Assembly: GCF_964656455.1 (NCBI RefSeq)
Contig: NC_135722.1
Coordinates: 110,552,234 to 110,616,233, forward strand
Source: Halichoerus grypus
Taxonomy: Eukaryota > Chordata > Mammalia > Carnivora > Phocidae
DNA: 64,000 nucleotides
Direction: 5' to 3'
A model generated the notes under the pieces. The model was not told where the DNA came from. It ran no database searches and was given only the letters and a program-made list of their open reading frames with translations. This document shows positions 13,914 through 24,823 of the stretch, one piece after another (position 1 is the first letter of the stretch; each line of letters starts with the position of its first letter). The translations under genes were made by a program, and so were the position numbers.

Positions 13914-14806
13914 TTAGAGGACCCCTTTCAAGATTTCTTGTAGGGCTGGTTTCGTGTTTGCAAATTCCTTTAGTTTTTGTTTGTCCTGGAAGCTTTTTAT
14001 CTGTCCTTCAATTTTCAATGACAGCCTAGCTGGATATAGTATTCTTGGCTGCATATTTTTCTCATTTAGTGCTCCGAATATGTCCTGCCAGTCCTTTCTG
14101 GCCTGCCAGGTCTCTGTGGATAAGTCTGTTGCCAATCTAATGTTTCTACCATTGTAGGTTACATATCTCTTCTCCCGAGCTGCTTTCAGGATTTTCTCTT
14201 TGTCTCTGAGACTCGTAAGTTTTACTATTAGATGTCGGGGTGTTGACCTATTTTTATTGATTTTGAGAGGGGTTCTCTGTGCTTCCTGGATTTTGATGCC
14301 TGTTTCCTTCCCCAAATTAGGGAAGTTCTCTGCTATAATTTGCTCCATTATACCTTCTGCCCCTCTCTCTCTTTCTTCTTCTTCTGGGATCCCAATTATT
14401 CTAATGTTGTTTCGTCTTATGGTATCATTTATCTCTCGAATTCTGCCCTCGTGATCCAGTAGTTGTTTCTCTTTTTCTCAGCTTCTTTATTTTCCATCAT
14501 TTGGTCTTCTATCTCACTGATTCTTTCTTCTGCCTCATTTATCCTAGCAGTTAGCGCCCCCATATTTGATTGCACCTCATTAATAGCCTTTTTGATTTCT
14601 ACTTGGTTAGATTTTAGTTCTTTTACTTCTCCAGAAAGGGTTTCTCTAATAACTTCCATGCTTTTTTCAAGCCCAGCTAGTATCTTTAAAGTGATGATTT
14701 TGAACTCTAGATCTGACATCGTACTGATGTCCATATTGAGTAGGTCCCTGGCAGTCGGTACTACCTCTTGTTCTTTTTGTTGAGGTGATTTTTTCCGTCT
14801 TGTCAT
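13914..14806 (-). pseudogene. L1 ORF1 (one frameshift)
   Basis: RNA-binding ORF1 protein of L1. The first 125 residues (14806-14429) start MTRRKKSPQQKEQE and include the coiled coil (ARINEAEERISEIEDQ). The frame then shifts; the remaining part, ending QEILKGVL at 13914, contains the RRM and C-terminal domain (SLRDKEKILKAAREKR, NIRLATDLSTETWQARKDW). Compared with the homologous stretch near 2190-2200, about 4 nt are missing at the junction around 14470. No other stop is seen. Confidence 0.9.
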
Positions 14807-16655
14807 TTTGTGCAGAGGAGAATAGATTAATGAGAGAACAAAATGCTAGCAGGGTAACAACGTCCCCAGAAAATATACTCTAAACAAATCAGAAAAGACC
14901 TGAAGCAGTGGGAAAAGAAAGGGAAAGAGAGAAAAAAGAAAAAGAAAGAAAAAAAGAAAAAAGAAAAAGATAAAGATAAAGATAAAAACAAACAAAAGCA
15001 GAACAAAACAAAACAAAACAAAAACAGAATGTGATCAAATATGATCAGGCTGGTTTATAGATCAGTGCCACACACTAGATTTTGGGTGTATTTTGGTCTG
15101 TTAAAAGAAAGTCCCTCCCAAAATTTTAAAGAAAGAAAAACTTATATATGTACAAAAATAAGGGTTGATATGATGAAGGGATGGAATATGACTGTAAAGA
15201 TGGAAATTATAAAAAATTTTATAAAAGGATTTGATAAGTTGTTTGAAAAAAGAAAGAAGAGGATTAAAAAAAAAAGAAAAAAGGGAGAGAATGTAATCAG
15301 GCAGGGGAGTAGAAAAAAACCATACACTAGAGATTTAGAGTATATTTTGATCTGTTAGAAGAAACTATCTCAGGATTTTAAAGAGAGAACAACTTATATA
15401 TATATGCCAAAAATACGGGTAACTACTATGAAGGGATAGAATATGACTTTAAAAATGAAAAATAAAGATGTTTTTTTTTAAAAAAGGGATTGATAAGATG
15501 TTGGTTGAAAAAGGGAAAAAGAAAAATTCAAAAAAAAAGAAAAAAAGACAGTTAAAAAAAATAATTAACTTTGAAAGACTAAAGAATCATGGTAAAAAAG
15601 CCATGGATTCTATGTGCAGTATCCCCCTAGCGCTGGAGTTCTGCCGTTCTCATTGATCGGTAAATTGGTCTTGGCTGGCTGTTCTCGCTGATCTTCTGGG
15701 GGAGGGGCCTGTTGCCGTGGTTCCCAAATGTCTCTGCCGGAGGCGGAATTGCCCCGCCCTTGCCGGTCCGGGCTAAGTCATCTGCTCGGGTTTGCTCTCT
15801 GGAGCTTTTGTTCCCTGCAAGCTTTCCGTACAGCTTTGGAGGCGGAGAGTGAAAATGGCGGCCTCCCAGTCTCCGCCCCGGCGGAGCCGAGAACTCGGGG
15901 TCCCGCTCCTCAGCGAGCCCCCAGAGAAAAGCCGTCAGTCACTCCCGTCTCCCCGGTCTCCGGCCGCACTCCGTGCTCACCCGGCCTGTGACCGCGCCTT
16001 TCTATCGGGCACCCGACCCCATGTGGAGTCTCCAAACCCAGCAGATCCCCGCGGTGCGCTCCCGCACCTCTCCTCCCGGGGGAAGAAGGGGAGTCTCCCC
16101 GGATCTGCCGCTTGTTGGGTCCCCGCTGGAGGAGCAGTGGCCCGACTGTGCCGCGGATCACGGTCTATGACAACCCCGAGCTGAGAGCCCGCGCCTGGGC
16201 TCCGTCTCTGCAGCCGGCTTCCCCGCTCCGATCCCTGGGAGCTCTGCCGCACTCAGGCACCCCCGGTCTTTCTGTGACCCCGAGGGTCCTGAGACCACAC
16301 TGTCCCGCGAGGGTTCCACCCCCCACTTCGCCACCGGAGTGACGTCCCTCAGCGGAGCAGACTCTAAAAGTCCCGATTTTGTGCTCCGTGGCTCTATCAC
16401 TTGCCAGAAGCGGCCGACGGAGGCCCCTCCCCCGCCGTCTATCCTCCCGAATATCGCCTCGGATTCACTTCTCCGCACGTCCTACCTTCCAGAAAGTGGT
16501 CGCTTTTCTGTTCAGAGAGTTGTTGCTATTCTTTTCTTCGATCTCCTGTTGAGTCTGTAGGTGTTCAGAATGGTTTGATCCCTATCCAGCTGAATTCCTG
16601 AGACCAGACGAAATCCAGGTCTCCTGCTCCTCCGCCATCTTGCTCCGCCCCCTCC
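14807..16655 (-). promoter_or_regulatory. L1 5' UTR with CpG-rich internal promoter
   Basis: About 1.85 kb between the L1 5' end and the ORF1 start. Positions about 15680-16640 are markedly GC- and CpG-rich against an AT-rich surrounding. L1 5' UTRs are known to carry an internal sense promoter and often an antisense one. Activity here is inferred. The part nearest ORF1 (14880-15600) is A-rich on the plus strand with short imperfect repeats. Confidence 0.7.
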
Positions 16656-17239
16656 TGTGGGGTACTTTCTTTGTGATTATCGTGGGGCTGACATAAAACA
16701 TCTTATAGTTATAAAAACTGGCTTCAAGCTGATAATAACTTAATTTCAGCTGCATACATACCAAAACTACATTTTTACATCTGCCCCCCACTCTCTGTTA
16801 TTATGTCACAAATTACATCTTTCTGTATTGCGTATCCATGAACATATTTTTATAGTTACTTTTCACTTTTGTTTTTAACTCGTCTAACAGCATTAGAAGT
16901 GATTTACACACCACTATTATGGTGTTTCAGTATTCTGTGTGTGTCTGTATATTTGCCCTTACCAATAAGCTTTCTTTCCATCAAATGCTTTGGTGGTGTT
17001 TCTAGCACCCTTCTGTTTCAACCTATAGACCTCTCAAACCTTTCCTCTGATGTGTCTTCTCTGGGATTGGACATGTAAATTCTGAATTAGATGCATCTGC
17101 CAGCTTCTTTTTTCAGGAGCTTGCAATCTTTTCTTCTTTGGGCATCTGTCTGCAGTAACGCAGGGGCTCTTGAGCCAGCTCTTTTTGTTTCTGGCGCTGC
17201 CAAGGCTTCTAGAGTATTCCAAGTCCCACTGTGTCAGGT

Positions 17240-17720
17240 GAGACAAACACCAGTCCTGTGGGCAGCGCCCTGAAAAGTCAGAACGTTGGACTTAAACTCC
17301 ACTCTTCTCTTTCTCCCAAGAAGGGAACCTCTGTCCATTCTACTGTGGGTTTTCTGAAGCAACAGCTCGGCAGCAAGGCTCCTGTATGTCTATGCCACTG
17401 GGTCCCATCTGTTCTCTGAGACAGGTGAGACAGAAGTCAGTCCCTTGGGAAGCCCCTTGAAGAGCCGGAAGATCAGATACTCCCCAGAGTGGAGCCAGGA
17501 GTTGGGGTTTTTCTTCCACTCACTGCACTGAGCCAGAGGGAGGCGGTATGGTGAGCGAGTGCTCCAAACCATACCCTTTGTTCTCAGTGGCCCCCCAACT
17601 CATGCCATTTCCTGTCAGCACCTAGAGTAGAACAAGACAGAAACCAGTTCCTCGGGCAGCTCCCTGAAAAGCCTGAACGTTGGATGTAATGTCCAGTCTT
17701 CTCTTTTTCTCCCTAGAGAG
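17240..17720 (-). repeat. Tandem units in older L1 5' region
   Basis: Three related segments start near 17246, 17436 and 17648, each with a core like CCAGTcCtGTGGGCAGCgCC, then CTGAAaAGccnGAAcgTtgGA. The period is about 200 bp. They lie in the 5' region of the older L1. Confidence 0.65.
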
Positions 17721-17970
17721 AAGCTGGGAGCTGGGAATTTTCTCCTTACCCACAGTCCTGATCCAGGGGGAGCTGCTAATGGTGAATCTGTGCCACAAAT
17801 TTTGCTACTGGCTGTGGTCAGGCTAATTTTGTACTCACCTGGGATGCAGGAGCCACTTAACTGGTTTTTGGATTTCTCACAAATGGAATGGTTCCATGTA
17901 TTATTGAATCAGTGTCTTTAGATAGGAAAGGATCCCCATTCTGCCATCTTGCTGACATTACCACACAGAC

Positions 17971-18085
17971 GGTTTATATCCTCATTGTGGTGGTGGTTTG
18001 TATACATTTGTCCCAACTCACCAGAATATACATCTCACTGTATGTACATTATATATCAATAAAGTTGACTAAAAATAAATTCATA
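17971..18085 (+). mobile_element. Old L1 3' end, right half (outer layer of nest)
   Basis: Continuation of the L1 3' end interrupted at 7491: GGTTTATATC repeated, then GTGGTGGTGGTTTGTATACA, CAACTCACCAGAATATACA, ATATATCAATAAAGTTGACT. Together the two halves form one L1M terminus. Confidence 0.75.
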
Positions 18086-18279
18086 AAAAATTAATGTAAT
18101 AATTTTTTTTAAACCCACAGTATGGCCTAAACTGCTCCTAGATACTTTCCTTCAGTACTCAACAGTTTATATATCTACCATTAAATTCCACTTAGAAATA
18201 GCATTGCATGGATAAAATTTTCTGATATATGGGCTATGCTTGCTTTTACTGTTTATTTCTTTCTCTTCTCAAGATTGAT

Positions 18280-18460
18280 TCCAGCCAGACTCTGTATTTT
18301 TCAGGACAGTGAGGAAGTCATCATGCAGGGATCGCCATTTCTAAATAAAAAGTAAGTTACATCCTACATATATCACTGCATCCTTGGTGCCTGAACAAAT
18401 GTCTGATATGTAGTAGAAACTTGTTAACATTTCTTTGAATAAATGAGTAAAATTTCCTTC
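18280..18460 (+). repeat. L2 LINE 3' fragment
   Basis: Ends with the L2 terminus pattern CATCCTTGGTGCCTGAACAA, ATGTAGTAGAAACTTG, TCTTTGAATAAATGAGT. A further L2-like terminus (CAGTGCCCAACATG, TTTCAATAAATGTTGG) follows at about 18660-18730. Confidence 0.5.
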
Positions 18461-18489
18461 TTGGACAGTCCACTGTCAAAATAGTGAAG

Positions 18490-18640
18490 AAAACTCGGCC
18501 TTCGAGTCAGATCCTGTTTTTAAACCTTGACTTTGCCAGTTAGGAGCTGTATGGTCTTAGTCTGAGCTCATTACTCCCACCTGTAGAAAGGGGTAAGAAT
18601 AATCCAGCACACGTGAGGTGAGCTCCCCACAAGCTGGACA
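18490..18640 (+). repeat. MIR SINE
   Basis: Core pattern CTTTGCCAGTTAGGAGCTGTATG, then CTCATTACTCCCACCTGTAG and AAGGGGTAAGAATAAT, matching diverged MIR. Confidence 0.6.
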
Positions 18641-18984
18641 TTTCTGTTTATCTATCATTTTCTGTTGCTCATGGTTGATAGAGCCCAGCAGTGCCCAACA
18701 TGAACTAGGCTTTCAATAAATGTTGGCTTCTTTAATTGCATGTTTACAGCCATTGTCATGCTCTCAAAGCTCTCTCCTTGGCCAACTGGGAGCTCAAGAA
18801 TCACATGAGAGTGGAGCCTGGGTGGAGGGATTCTCATCTGCTCATACCTTACTCTGTCCACTCTCCTCTACAAGGCTGAGGCCCGCAGTCCTGCGTTCTC
18901 TTTCTTCTTGCCTCTCTAGTTCTCATATGTCTTGGATGTAGCTTCTGGTCCCAGCCTATGCTGTGCAATCTTGACTTCCTCATC

Positions 18985-19800
18985 CGTGTTTTCCCAGCAC
19001 CATTTGTTGAAGGAGCTGTCTTTTCTCATTGTGTATTCTTTCCTGCTTTGTCGGAGATCAATTGATCATATAATTGTGGGTTTATTTCCATGTTTGTTCT
19101 GTTCCATTGACTTAACGTGTCTGTTTTGTGCCAGTACCATACTGTTTTAATTACTACCACTTTGTAATATAACATGAAATCTGGGATTGTGATGTCTCCA
19201 GTTTTTTTTTTCTTTTTCAAGATTGCTCTGGCTATCTAAGGCCTTTTGTGGTTCCAAATAAATTTTTAGAATTGTTTGTTCCAGCTCTGAAAAATGCTGT
19301 TGGTATTGTGATAGGGATTGTATTAAATCTGTAGATTGCTTTGGGAAGTATGTTGGGTCATTTTAATCTTAGCCATTCTGGTAACTTGGAGTGGTGGTAT
19401 TTGACTGTGATTTTGTTTGTTTGTTTGTTTGTTTGTTTATTTAAAAGATTTTATTTATTTGAGAGAGAGAGCACACAAGCAAGGGGAGCGGCAGAGGGAG
19501 AGGGAGAAGCAGACCCCACTGAGCAGGGAGCCTGATGCGGGACTCGATCCCAGGACCCCGAGATCATGACCTGAGCTGAAGGCAGACGCTTAACCAACTG
19601 AGCCACCCAAGTGCCCCTTCACTGTGATTTTAATGTGCATTTCCCAATTATATGTTTTTATGTGTGTATTGACCATTTAACTAGTCTCTATTTTGTGAAG
19701 TGTCCTAGTTTTTTGCCTATCTTTTTAAAAATTGAATTATCTATCATTTTCTTATTGACCAGTAGTTTTTTAATATACTCTGTATATGAATTCTTTGTCA
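18985..19800 (-). mobile_element. Old L1 ORF2/3' fragment, split by a SINE
   Basis: Minus-strand L1 sequence (plus strand CCCAGCACCATTTGTTGAAG, TTGTGCCAGTACCATACTG, AGATTGCTTTGGGAAGTATG), homologous to 11030-11400. It is interrupted by the SINE at 19415-19618. Confidence 0.75.
19415..19618 (-). mobile_element. CAN SINE (tRNA-Lys-derived)
   Basis: Minus-strand carnivore SINE: A-tail complement TTTGTTTGTTT, AAAGATTTTATTTATTTGAG, CTCGATCCCAGGACCC, ACCAACTGAGCCACCCAAG. Target-site duplication ACTGTGATTTT at 19404-19414 and 19621-19631. Confidence 0.93.
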
Positions 19801-20095
19801 TATATATAGTATATAAATATGTATGCATATATTTATATATTATATAAAAAATATAGAGAAAGATTAATGAACAACACAGGAAATGTAAAAGCCAAAAGAG
19901 AAAGGATGACAGATACCCTCACACACACAAAATATTTGGTGTTCAGAATAATGAAAGACACCAAGACACCATATCATATAACAGACACCACACACACACA
20001 TACACACGCACATATGATATGTATGATATATAATATTGTATCATATATATATATAATTTACTATATATATAAATATACTATATGTATAATTGAAC
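19800..20095. repeat. AT-rich and CA microsatellite region
   Basis: TA-rich runs at about 19800-19855 and 20030-20090 and CA runs at 19918-19930 and 19985-20010. Confidence 0.8.
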
Positions 20096-20139
20096 CAGCC
20101 AAATCCATTCCTGAGTTCAGAGAAATGAAATGAGTAATA

Positions 20140-20430
20140 TGATCACCCATACACATTTATAAGAATGTTCATACCAACTTTATTCCCAATATCCCCAAAC
20201 TGGAAATAATGAAATATCGAGTGGATAGAAAAATGGTGGCATTTTCATAATATGGGATACCACACAAAGAATACATTGCAGCTGGATTCAACAACATGAG
20301 GGAAGGAAGTCAGACACAAGATAGTATATATTAGGATTCTATTTGTATAAAGTTCAGGAACTGGCAAAACAAATATTTATTGATAGTCATCAGATAGTAG
20401 TTACAGTTGGAGGGAGGGAGGGAGTAGTTC
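20140..20430 (+). mobile_element. Old L1 3' fragment
   Basis: Plus-strand L1M-type 3' sequence: ATAAGAATGTTCATACCAAC, CCCCAAACTGGAAATAATG, ATTCTATTTGTATAAAGTTC. Confidence 0.6.
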
Positions 20431-21160
20431 TATTTGGAGCCCGGGGAGCTGGACATACTCTCTCCTGACGTAGGTGGCGGGTAGAAGTTACCTGCGCTGT
20501 GTCCGAAGATTTGCACTCTTCCCCACATATGTCACCATCTCTTGCAGCTCGGCCCTTGAGCGGAAGGAGTTTTGTCTGTTGTGTTTACTGTCCAGAATGG
20601 AGCTGTCACATGGCAGGTGCTCCGTGTTGAAGGAATGTGAACCGGCTCAGTTTTCACAGGGAAATAGCAGCCCGTGGTAGCCACAAACCAGATTTTAGTG
20701 TTGGATCTACTTTCCTTCAAACACGTTGCTTGTTAACTGAATTCTGCTTAGAAAGGATTAGCCTGCAGAAGGAGCCCACTTCAGGATGTATGTGCGGAGG
20801 AAAACCACGGTGGCCTGGTTGTGACCGGCAGCTGCACGGCTGTGTGGCGGATCCCAGAGTTCCGGGAACACCCCGGCTGGTTCTCAGAGACCCATCTAGA
20901 TGGCTGCGAGGAGCTCAGTCATGTGTTCGAGGAACCCGGAGACATTCTGGCCTGCATTCAAAACGGGGATTTTAATAAGAGTCTAGGAATTAATCTATAA
21001 CAAGAATGAAAGTTAAGAAGAGCCAAGTATACAGGAGAACTTGATGTTGGACAAAGGTAGCATTTTAATTCTATTGGGGACTTGATGGTGAATTTGAAAA
21101 GTAGTTCTGGGTCAGCTGGCCACGAGAAGAAAAATGCTAGCTTCCTATTCACACTACGTA
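20431..21160. other. No gene recognised
   Basis: A GC-richer block between two old L1 pieces. Its 112-codon open frame (20637-20975) shows no recognisable domain. Confidence 0.4.
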
Positions 21161-21650
21161 TAGAATTAAATTTGGGATCGATTAAAGACCCATGTGTAAG
21201 AAAGAAAAGATGAAAGATGTGAGAAGATAATTTATGAGACTATACTGATCTCTTTAAGAGTAGGGAGACACACTTAAGCAATGTAGGAAATCTATAAGCC
21301 AAAGAGAAAGATGGGCAGATATTATCACATAGGAAATTTTTCTTCAAATGTTTGGCATGTTAAAAGACACCATAAACTGAGCCAAAATGACAACCTGGAG
21401 AAAATATTTGCTGTGAATATAATAGATAAAGAGTCATTTACTTTGTAAATATAAAAGAGCTGTTACAGATTTGTAAGATGAAAGAAAGTAACTCAATAAA
21501 AAAAGGAAATATGAAAACTAAAGATATGAGCAGGAAATGCGGAGGAAAGCGTGTATCTACAGATGTCTAGTAGCCAGCAAAATGCAAGTCAAAAACAATA
21601 AGAAGATGCCATTATCTTATTGATCAAATGGGCAAAAATGAATTCACGTT
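21160..21650 (+). mobile_element. Old L1 ORF2/3' fragment
   Basis: Diverged plus-strand L1: AGAAAGATGGGCAGATATTATC, GACAACCTGGAGAAAATATTTG, AATGCAAGTCAAAAACAATAAG. It shares a segment with 19860-19970 (GGAAATNTAAAAGCCAAAAGAG). Confidence 0.55.
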
Positions 21651-21837
21651 GTCATTTCTTTGGTTGTTTAGGGGTTTTTTTGGACATTCCATCCTTAAAT
21701 GCTTTTCAGAGGGTAAAGGGAACCTTAATATTTCCCTTAGAAGGTGGGGGACTTTTGGTTGAGAAGGTCACATGCATAGCATAAATTGGAAGCCTGACCA
21801 AGCCAAGGAAGGCGGGGCTGGAGCCTCCCCCCATGCC

Positions 21838-21881
21838 CAGCTCCTGAGGAGGAGCCAGCTCCCGAGGAGGAGCCAGCTCCC
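21838..21881. repeat. 18-bp tandem repeat
   Basis: CAGCTCCTGAGGAGGAGC, then CAGCTCCCGAGGAGGAGC, then CAGCTCCC: 2.4 units with one mismatch. Confidence 0.9.
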
Positions 21882-23586
21882 AAAACAGGCCCCAGAACCC
21901 ATGTACATTCTCACCTCCCAACATTTTCTGGGAACAAAACCTTAAAGGGATACTCTTCTCTACCTTTGTGAAGAAAAAGACAAAACCTGTGCCTCAGGCA
22001 AAGAGAGGATGGCCTGTCCTTTTAATGTCCTGTCAGAGTACCGTGTGACTGGCCCGCCCAAGGCTTATCTAAACATGTAGGAGAATGCACTTTTGTTTGG
22101 CTTGTTACTCACTATTGATTAAAAGTCTAGACTTAGTGAACCCACATGTTAATTGATAATTTTTGCCTATCAGCAATATCAGTGATTTCTGTCCCGTAGA
22201 AAAGATAACCCCAGCGGTTGTGGTTTTATTGTCTTACAGGTATTACCCAGTTTTGTAGCTGGCCTAAACTTACTCTAGCATTCCTCTTTCAGATGCCTGT
22301 GCACACTTCGTTTCTCAAATATTTTTCGGACTAGTTTCACCATCCTGCTCATTCTCTCATCAGTTAATTGAATAGATCTTTTATGAGTCACGGTTTTAAC
22401 TTTTTGAAAACTACACTTCGATACTCTTTCTTAATGTTACCCAGTGTTTAAAGCCCAGCCTGATGCTCATTTTTTCTAGAGATCTCTAACGGCCCCAGAC
22501 AATCTCTACCTGCTCTGAACGACCATAGCAACCACGTTTTCCAACCAGGAGCCCTGAGGTTTCTTGAAAGTGCTGGGAGGCTGGGAAAGGGAGAAGCTGA
22601 GAAGTGGGAGGGACATGTTGGTGATGGTCGTGCCTGTCGGCCCCACCGCCCTGTCTTAGGGACTGTTTTTCTCGTACACAAGGAAGCGTGTTAGGCTTTG
22701 CAGGCTGCGTGGTCTTTGTCCCAATTACTCAGTTCTGCCTGGCGGCAAGAAATCGGCCGTCGACAAGATACAACCAAATGAATATGGGTGTGCTCCAATA
22801 AATCTTCCTTTATAAACACTGAAATTCAAATTTCATATAATTTTCACATTTTTTGATTTATTATTTTTCTTTCAGTTTTTTGGCCATTTTAAAATGGAAA
22901 AACAGTCTTAGCCTTAGGCTATACGGGAGCAGCACACAGACTCACTCACAGCCTGCCAGCCCCCGGCCTCCTACGGCGTTGAAGGATCCTGCGATTCTTC
23001 CATTGATCATCTGTGGTCTATACTATTGTTATTATGTTGTTTGGTCCAGGTCTCATGTCCTTAACCAGGTTGTACGTATGTGAGGGTAGGTATCTCATAC
23101 TTCTTTGGAAACCTCCTAAGGACCAAGTTCATTGTTTGCAGCACAAGCACGATGAATGTTGAGTAGGAGAAAGAGGTTTGCCAGGCATCAGCCTGGCCTG
23201 AGGAAAGTCTGGGTAGGACCGGCTGCTCCTTAGAGCGGGTGGGAGGGTCAGGAAGCAGCAAAGCGGACAGCACCCTCAGAGAAATCCTTGAAAGACACCC
23301 AGGGAATGGAGTTGGATGCCATGTAGCACTTTGACTAAGATGGAGAGTAACCAGGAGGCAGATGCCCCTTTCCCATCACAGTGAAGCCACCAGAAAAAGC
23401 CAGCTCCGACCTCCTTGGGGGCCTGCAATGCCCTTCTGTCTCTAAGGATCAGGCGCTGATGAGGGAAGCTTTCTCCAGGCTGGTCCTTTGACAAGGGCAC
23501 ACCTTCCCACGATCTGACATATAGTCTCTAACTGATTGCTCATTTCCAAAAAAGTCTTCCTCACTTTCCATCCTCTCTCCTTCCCA

Positions 23587-23619
23587 ACACGCACGCGCGC
23601 ACACGCACGCACACACACA
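23587..23619. repeat. (CA)n/(CG)n microsatellite
   Basis: ACACGCACGCGCGCACACGC and on. Alternating purine-pyrimidine. Confidence 0.85.
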
Positions 23620-24574
23620 GGCTTGGGCAGGCCTCCCTGGCAGGGCCAGCGCTCATCTTCGTAATTACTGTGCCTTGAAAGTAGCTGGGACATCATCGGG
23701 ACTCAGTAGCTTTTCTTTTTCTTTTTTTGGAATGGGGCTTTTAAATAGCACCTCCTTTAATGCAGCCATTCAAAGGTGTCTGAAACATCTGATTTTCATC
23801 TGGTTTTATCTTTGTGGCCAGGGAGCGTGAAGGGGCAGGAAGGAGAAGAAACTAGACTCGGGTTTTCACGTGAATCCTCATAGATGCCCCCTTTAAACTC
23901 CAGGGTGGTGAGCACCATTGCTGGACCCCACCCTGGAGGTTCCCATTGAAGAGGTCTGGGGAAGGAGCCAAAATCGTGCATGTCTAGCAAATTCCTGGGA
24001 CAGGCTGCCACTGCTGATGTGGGACCAAACTTTGGGAGCCAGGATCCAGTGCTCCAGAAGATTAGCTCCATGGCTCCCCTATACCACTAGCAAGTTTGGG
24101 AACTCATCTTTTGACTAGGTGGCCTCCAGCCTTATGATCAACCTTCCCTCTCCAATCCCCGACCTCCAATCTCCATCCCAGCCCACATCACCGCTGTCCT
24201 CTGGCCAGGACAAAGGAGGATTAAAGCAGCAAAATAGGATCTATCAACTCACCAAAAAAGAATCTGAGATTCTTTCACATTGAAGTACAAAAAAGTGACA
24301 AAAGCTTTGGTTTACATGAAGGAATTAGCCTTGAAGAGGGAGTATAATTTTTGAGCTAATAGAGTGATCCTCCAAGAGGAATTTGGGGTTTCATCTAGGT
24401 GGAAAAGCTTTTCCCCCCAGGAAATAATACTGGCCACACCCACCGTCAGAGATACTTCCATCTACGGGGGGTGTTTACTACCCGGCCTGGGTCACAGGGC
24501 GGAGGAGAGGGGCAGCCAGATCCTGGAGATGTCTGTATCGTACTTTGCATGACAAGGAAATCTGCCAGAAAGGC

Positions 24575-24700
24575 ATTTCTGAGCACCGGGTGTTACACGC
24601 AACTAATGAACTGTTGAACACAACATCGAAAACTGATGATGTCCTATATGTTGGCTAACTGAACATAATAATAATAAATATATAAATAAAATTCAACCCT
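24575..24700 (+). mobile_element. 5'-truncated L1 3' terminus
   Basis: Terminal L1 pattern: GAGCACCGGGTGTTACACGC, AACTAATGAACTGTTGAACA, TGTTGGCTAACTGAACATAA, then an AT-rich tail. The same terminus occurs at 58418-58515 and 31245-31400. Confidence 0.75.
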
Positions 24701-24823
24701 GTTTTGCCCCGGCTTAAATCCTCCACGTCCAACGAGTGCCCTCGGGATTGAATTGGAACTGCAGCAATCCAGGCCCCTGCTTCCCTCCCCAGTCCCATGT
24801 CAGGAGATATCCTCCCCTACCAA

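Larger units (their letters stand above)
9556..16655 (-). mobile_element. Young full-length L1 (7.1 kb), nearly intact
   Basis: Complete minus-strand L1: 5' UTR 14807-16655 beginning GGAGGGGGCGGAGCAAGATG, ORF1, 81-nt spacer, ORF2, 3' UTR and A-tail to 9556. It is flanked by a perfect 17-bp target-site duplication TGTGGGGTACTTTCTTT at 9539-9555 and 16656-16672. Only two frame-breaking lesions are visible, a 4-nt deletion in ORF1 and a 10-nt deletion in ORF2. It inserted inside an older L1. The 3' UTR holds two related C-rich units (about 9600-9790 and 9850-10030), as seen in carnivore L1s. Confidence 0.96.
7492..17970 (-). mobile_element. Older L1 (middle layer), split by a young L1
   Basis: Minus-strand L1 flanked by the 10-bp duplication GGTTTATATC. 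Its own sequence is 7492-9555 (A-tail complement, 3' UTR, ORF2 C-terminal region, then a jump to the ORF2 N-terminal endonuclease region near 9060-9390) and 16656-17970 (5' region with tandem units, ending in the L1 start, minus-strand GTCAGCAAGATGGC). Part of ORF2 is missing between about 8950 and 9050. Diverged and non-coding. Confidence 0.75.
21651..24570. other. No gene recognised; possible ancient repeat remnants
   Basis: Holds an 18-bp tandem repeat at 21838-21881 and a CA/CG microsatellite at 23587-23619. No open frame above 84 codons and no splice-linked coding pattern that I can support. Confidence 0.4.

Noticed and set aside
15728..16252. Several overlapping open frames in the GC-rich 5' UTR of the young L1 (up to 130 codons)
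   Set aside because: High GC content produces open frames on both strands; L1 5' UTR is non-coding apart from rare antisense ORFs in primates, and no such homology is seen.
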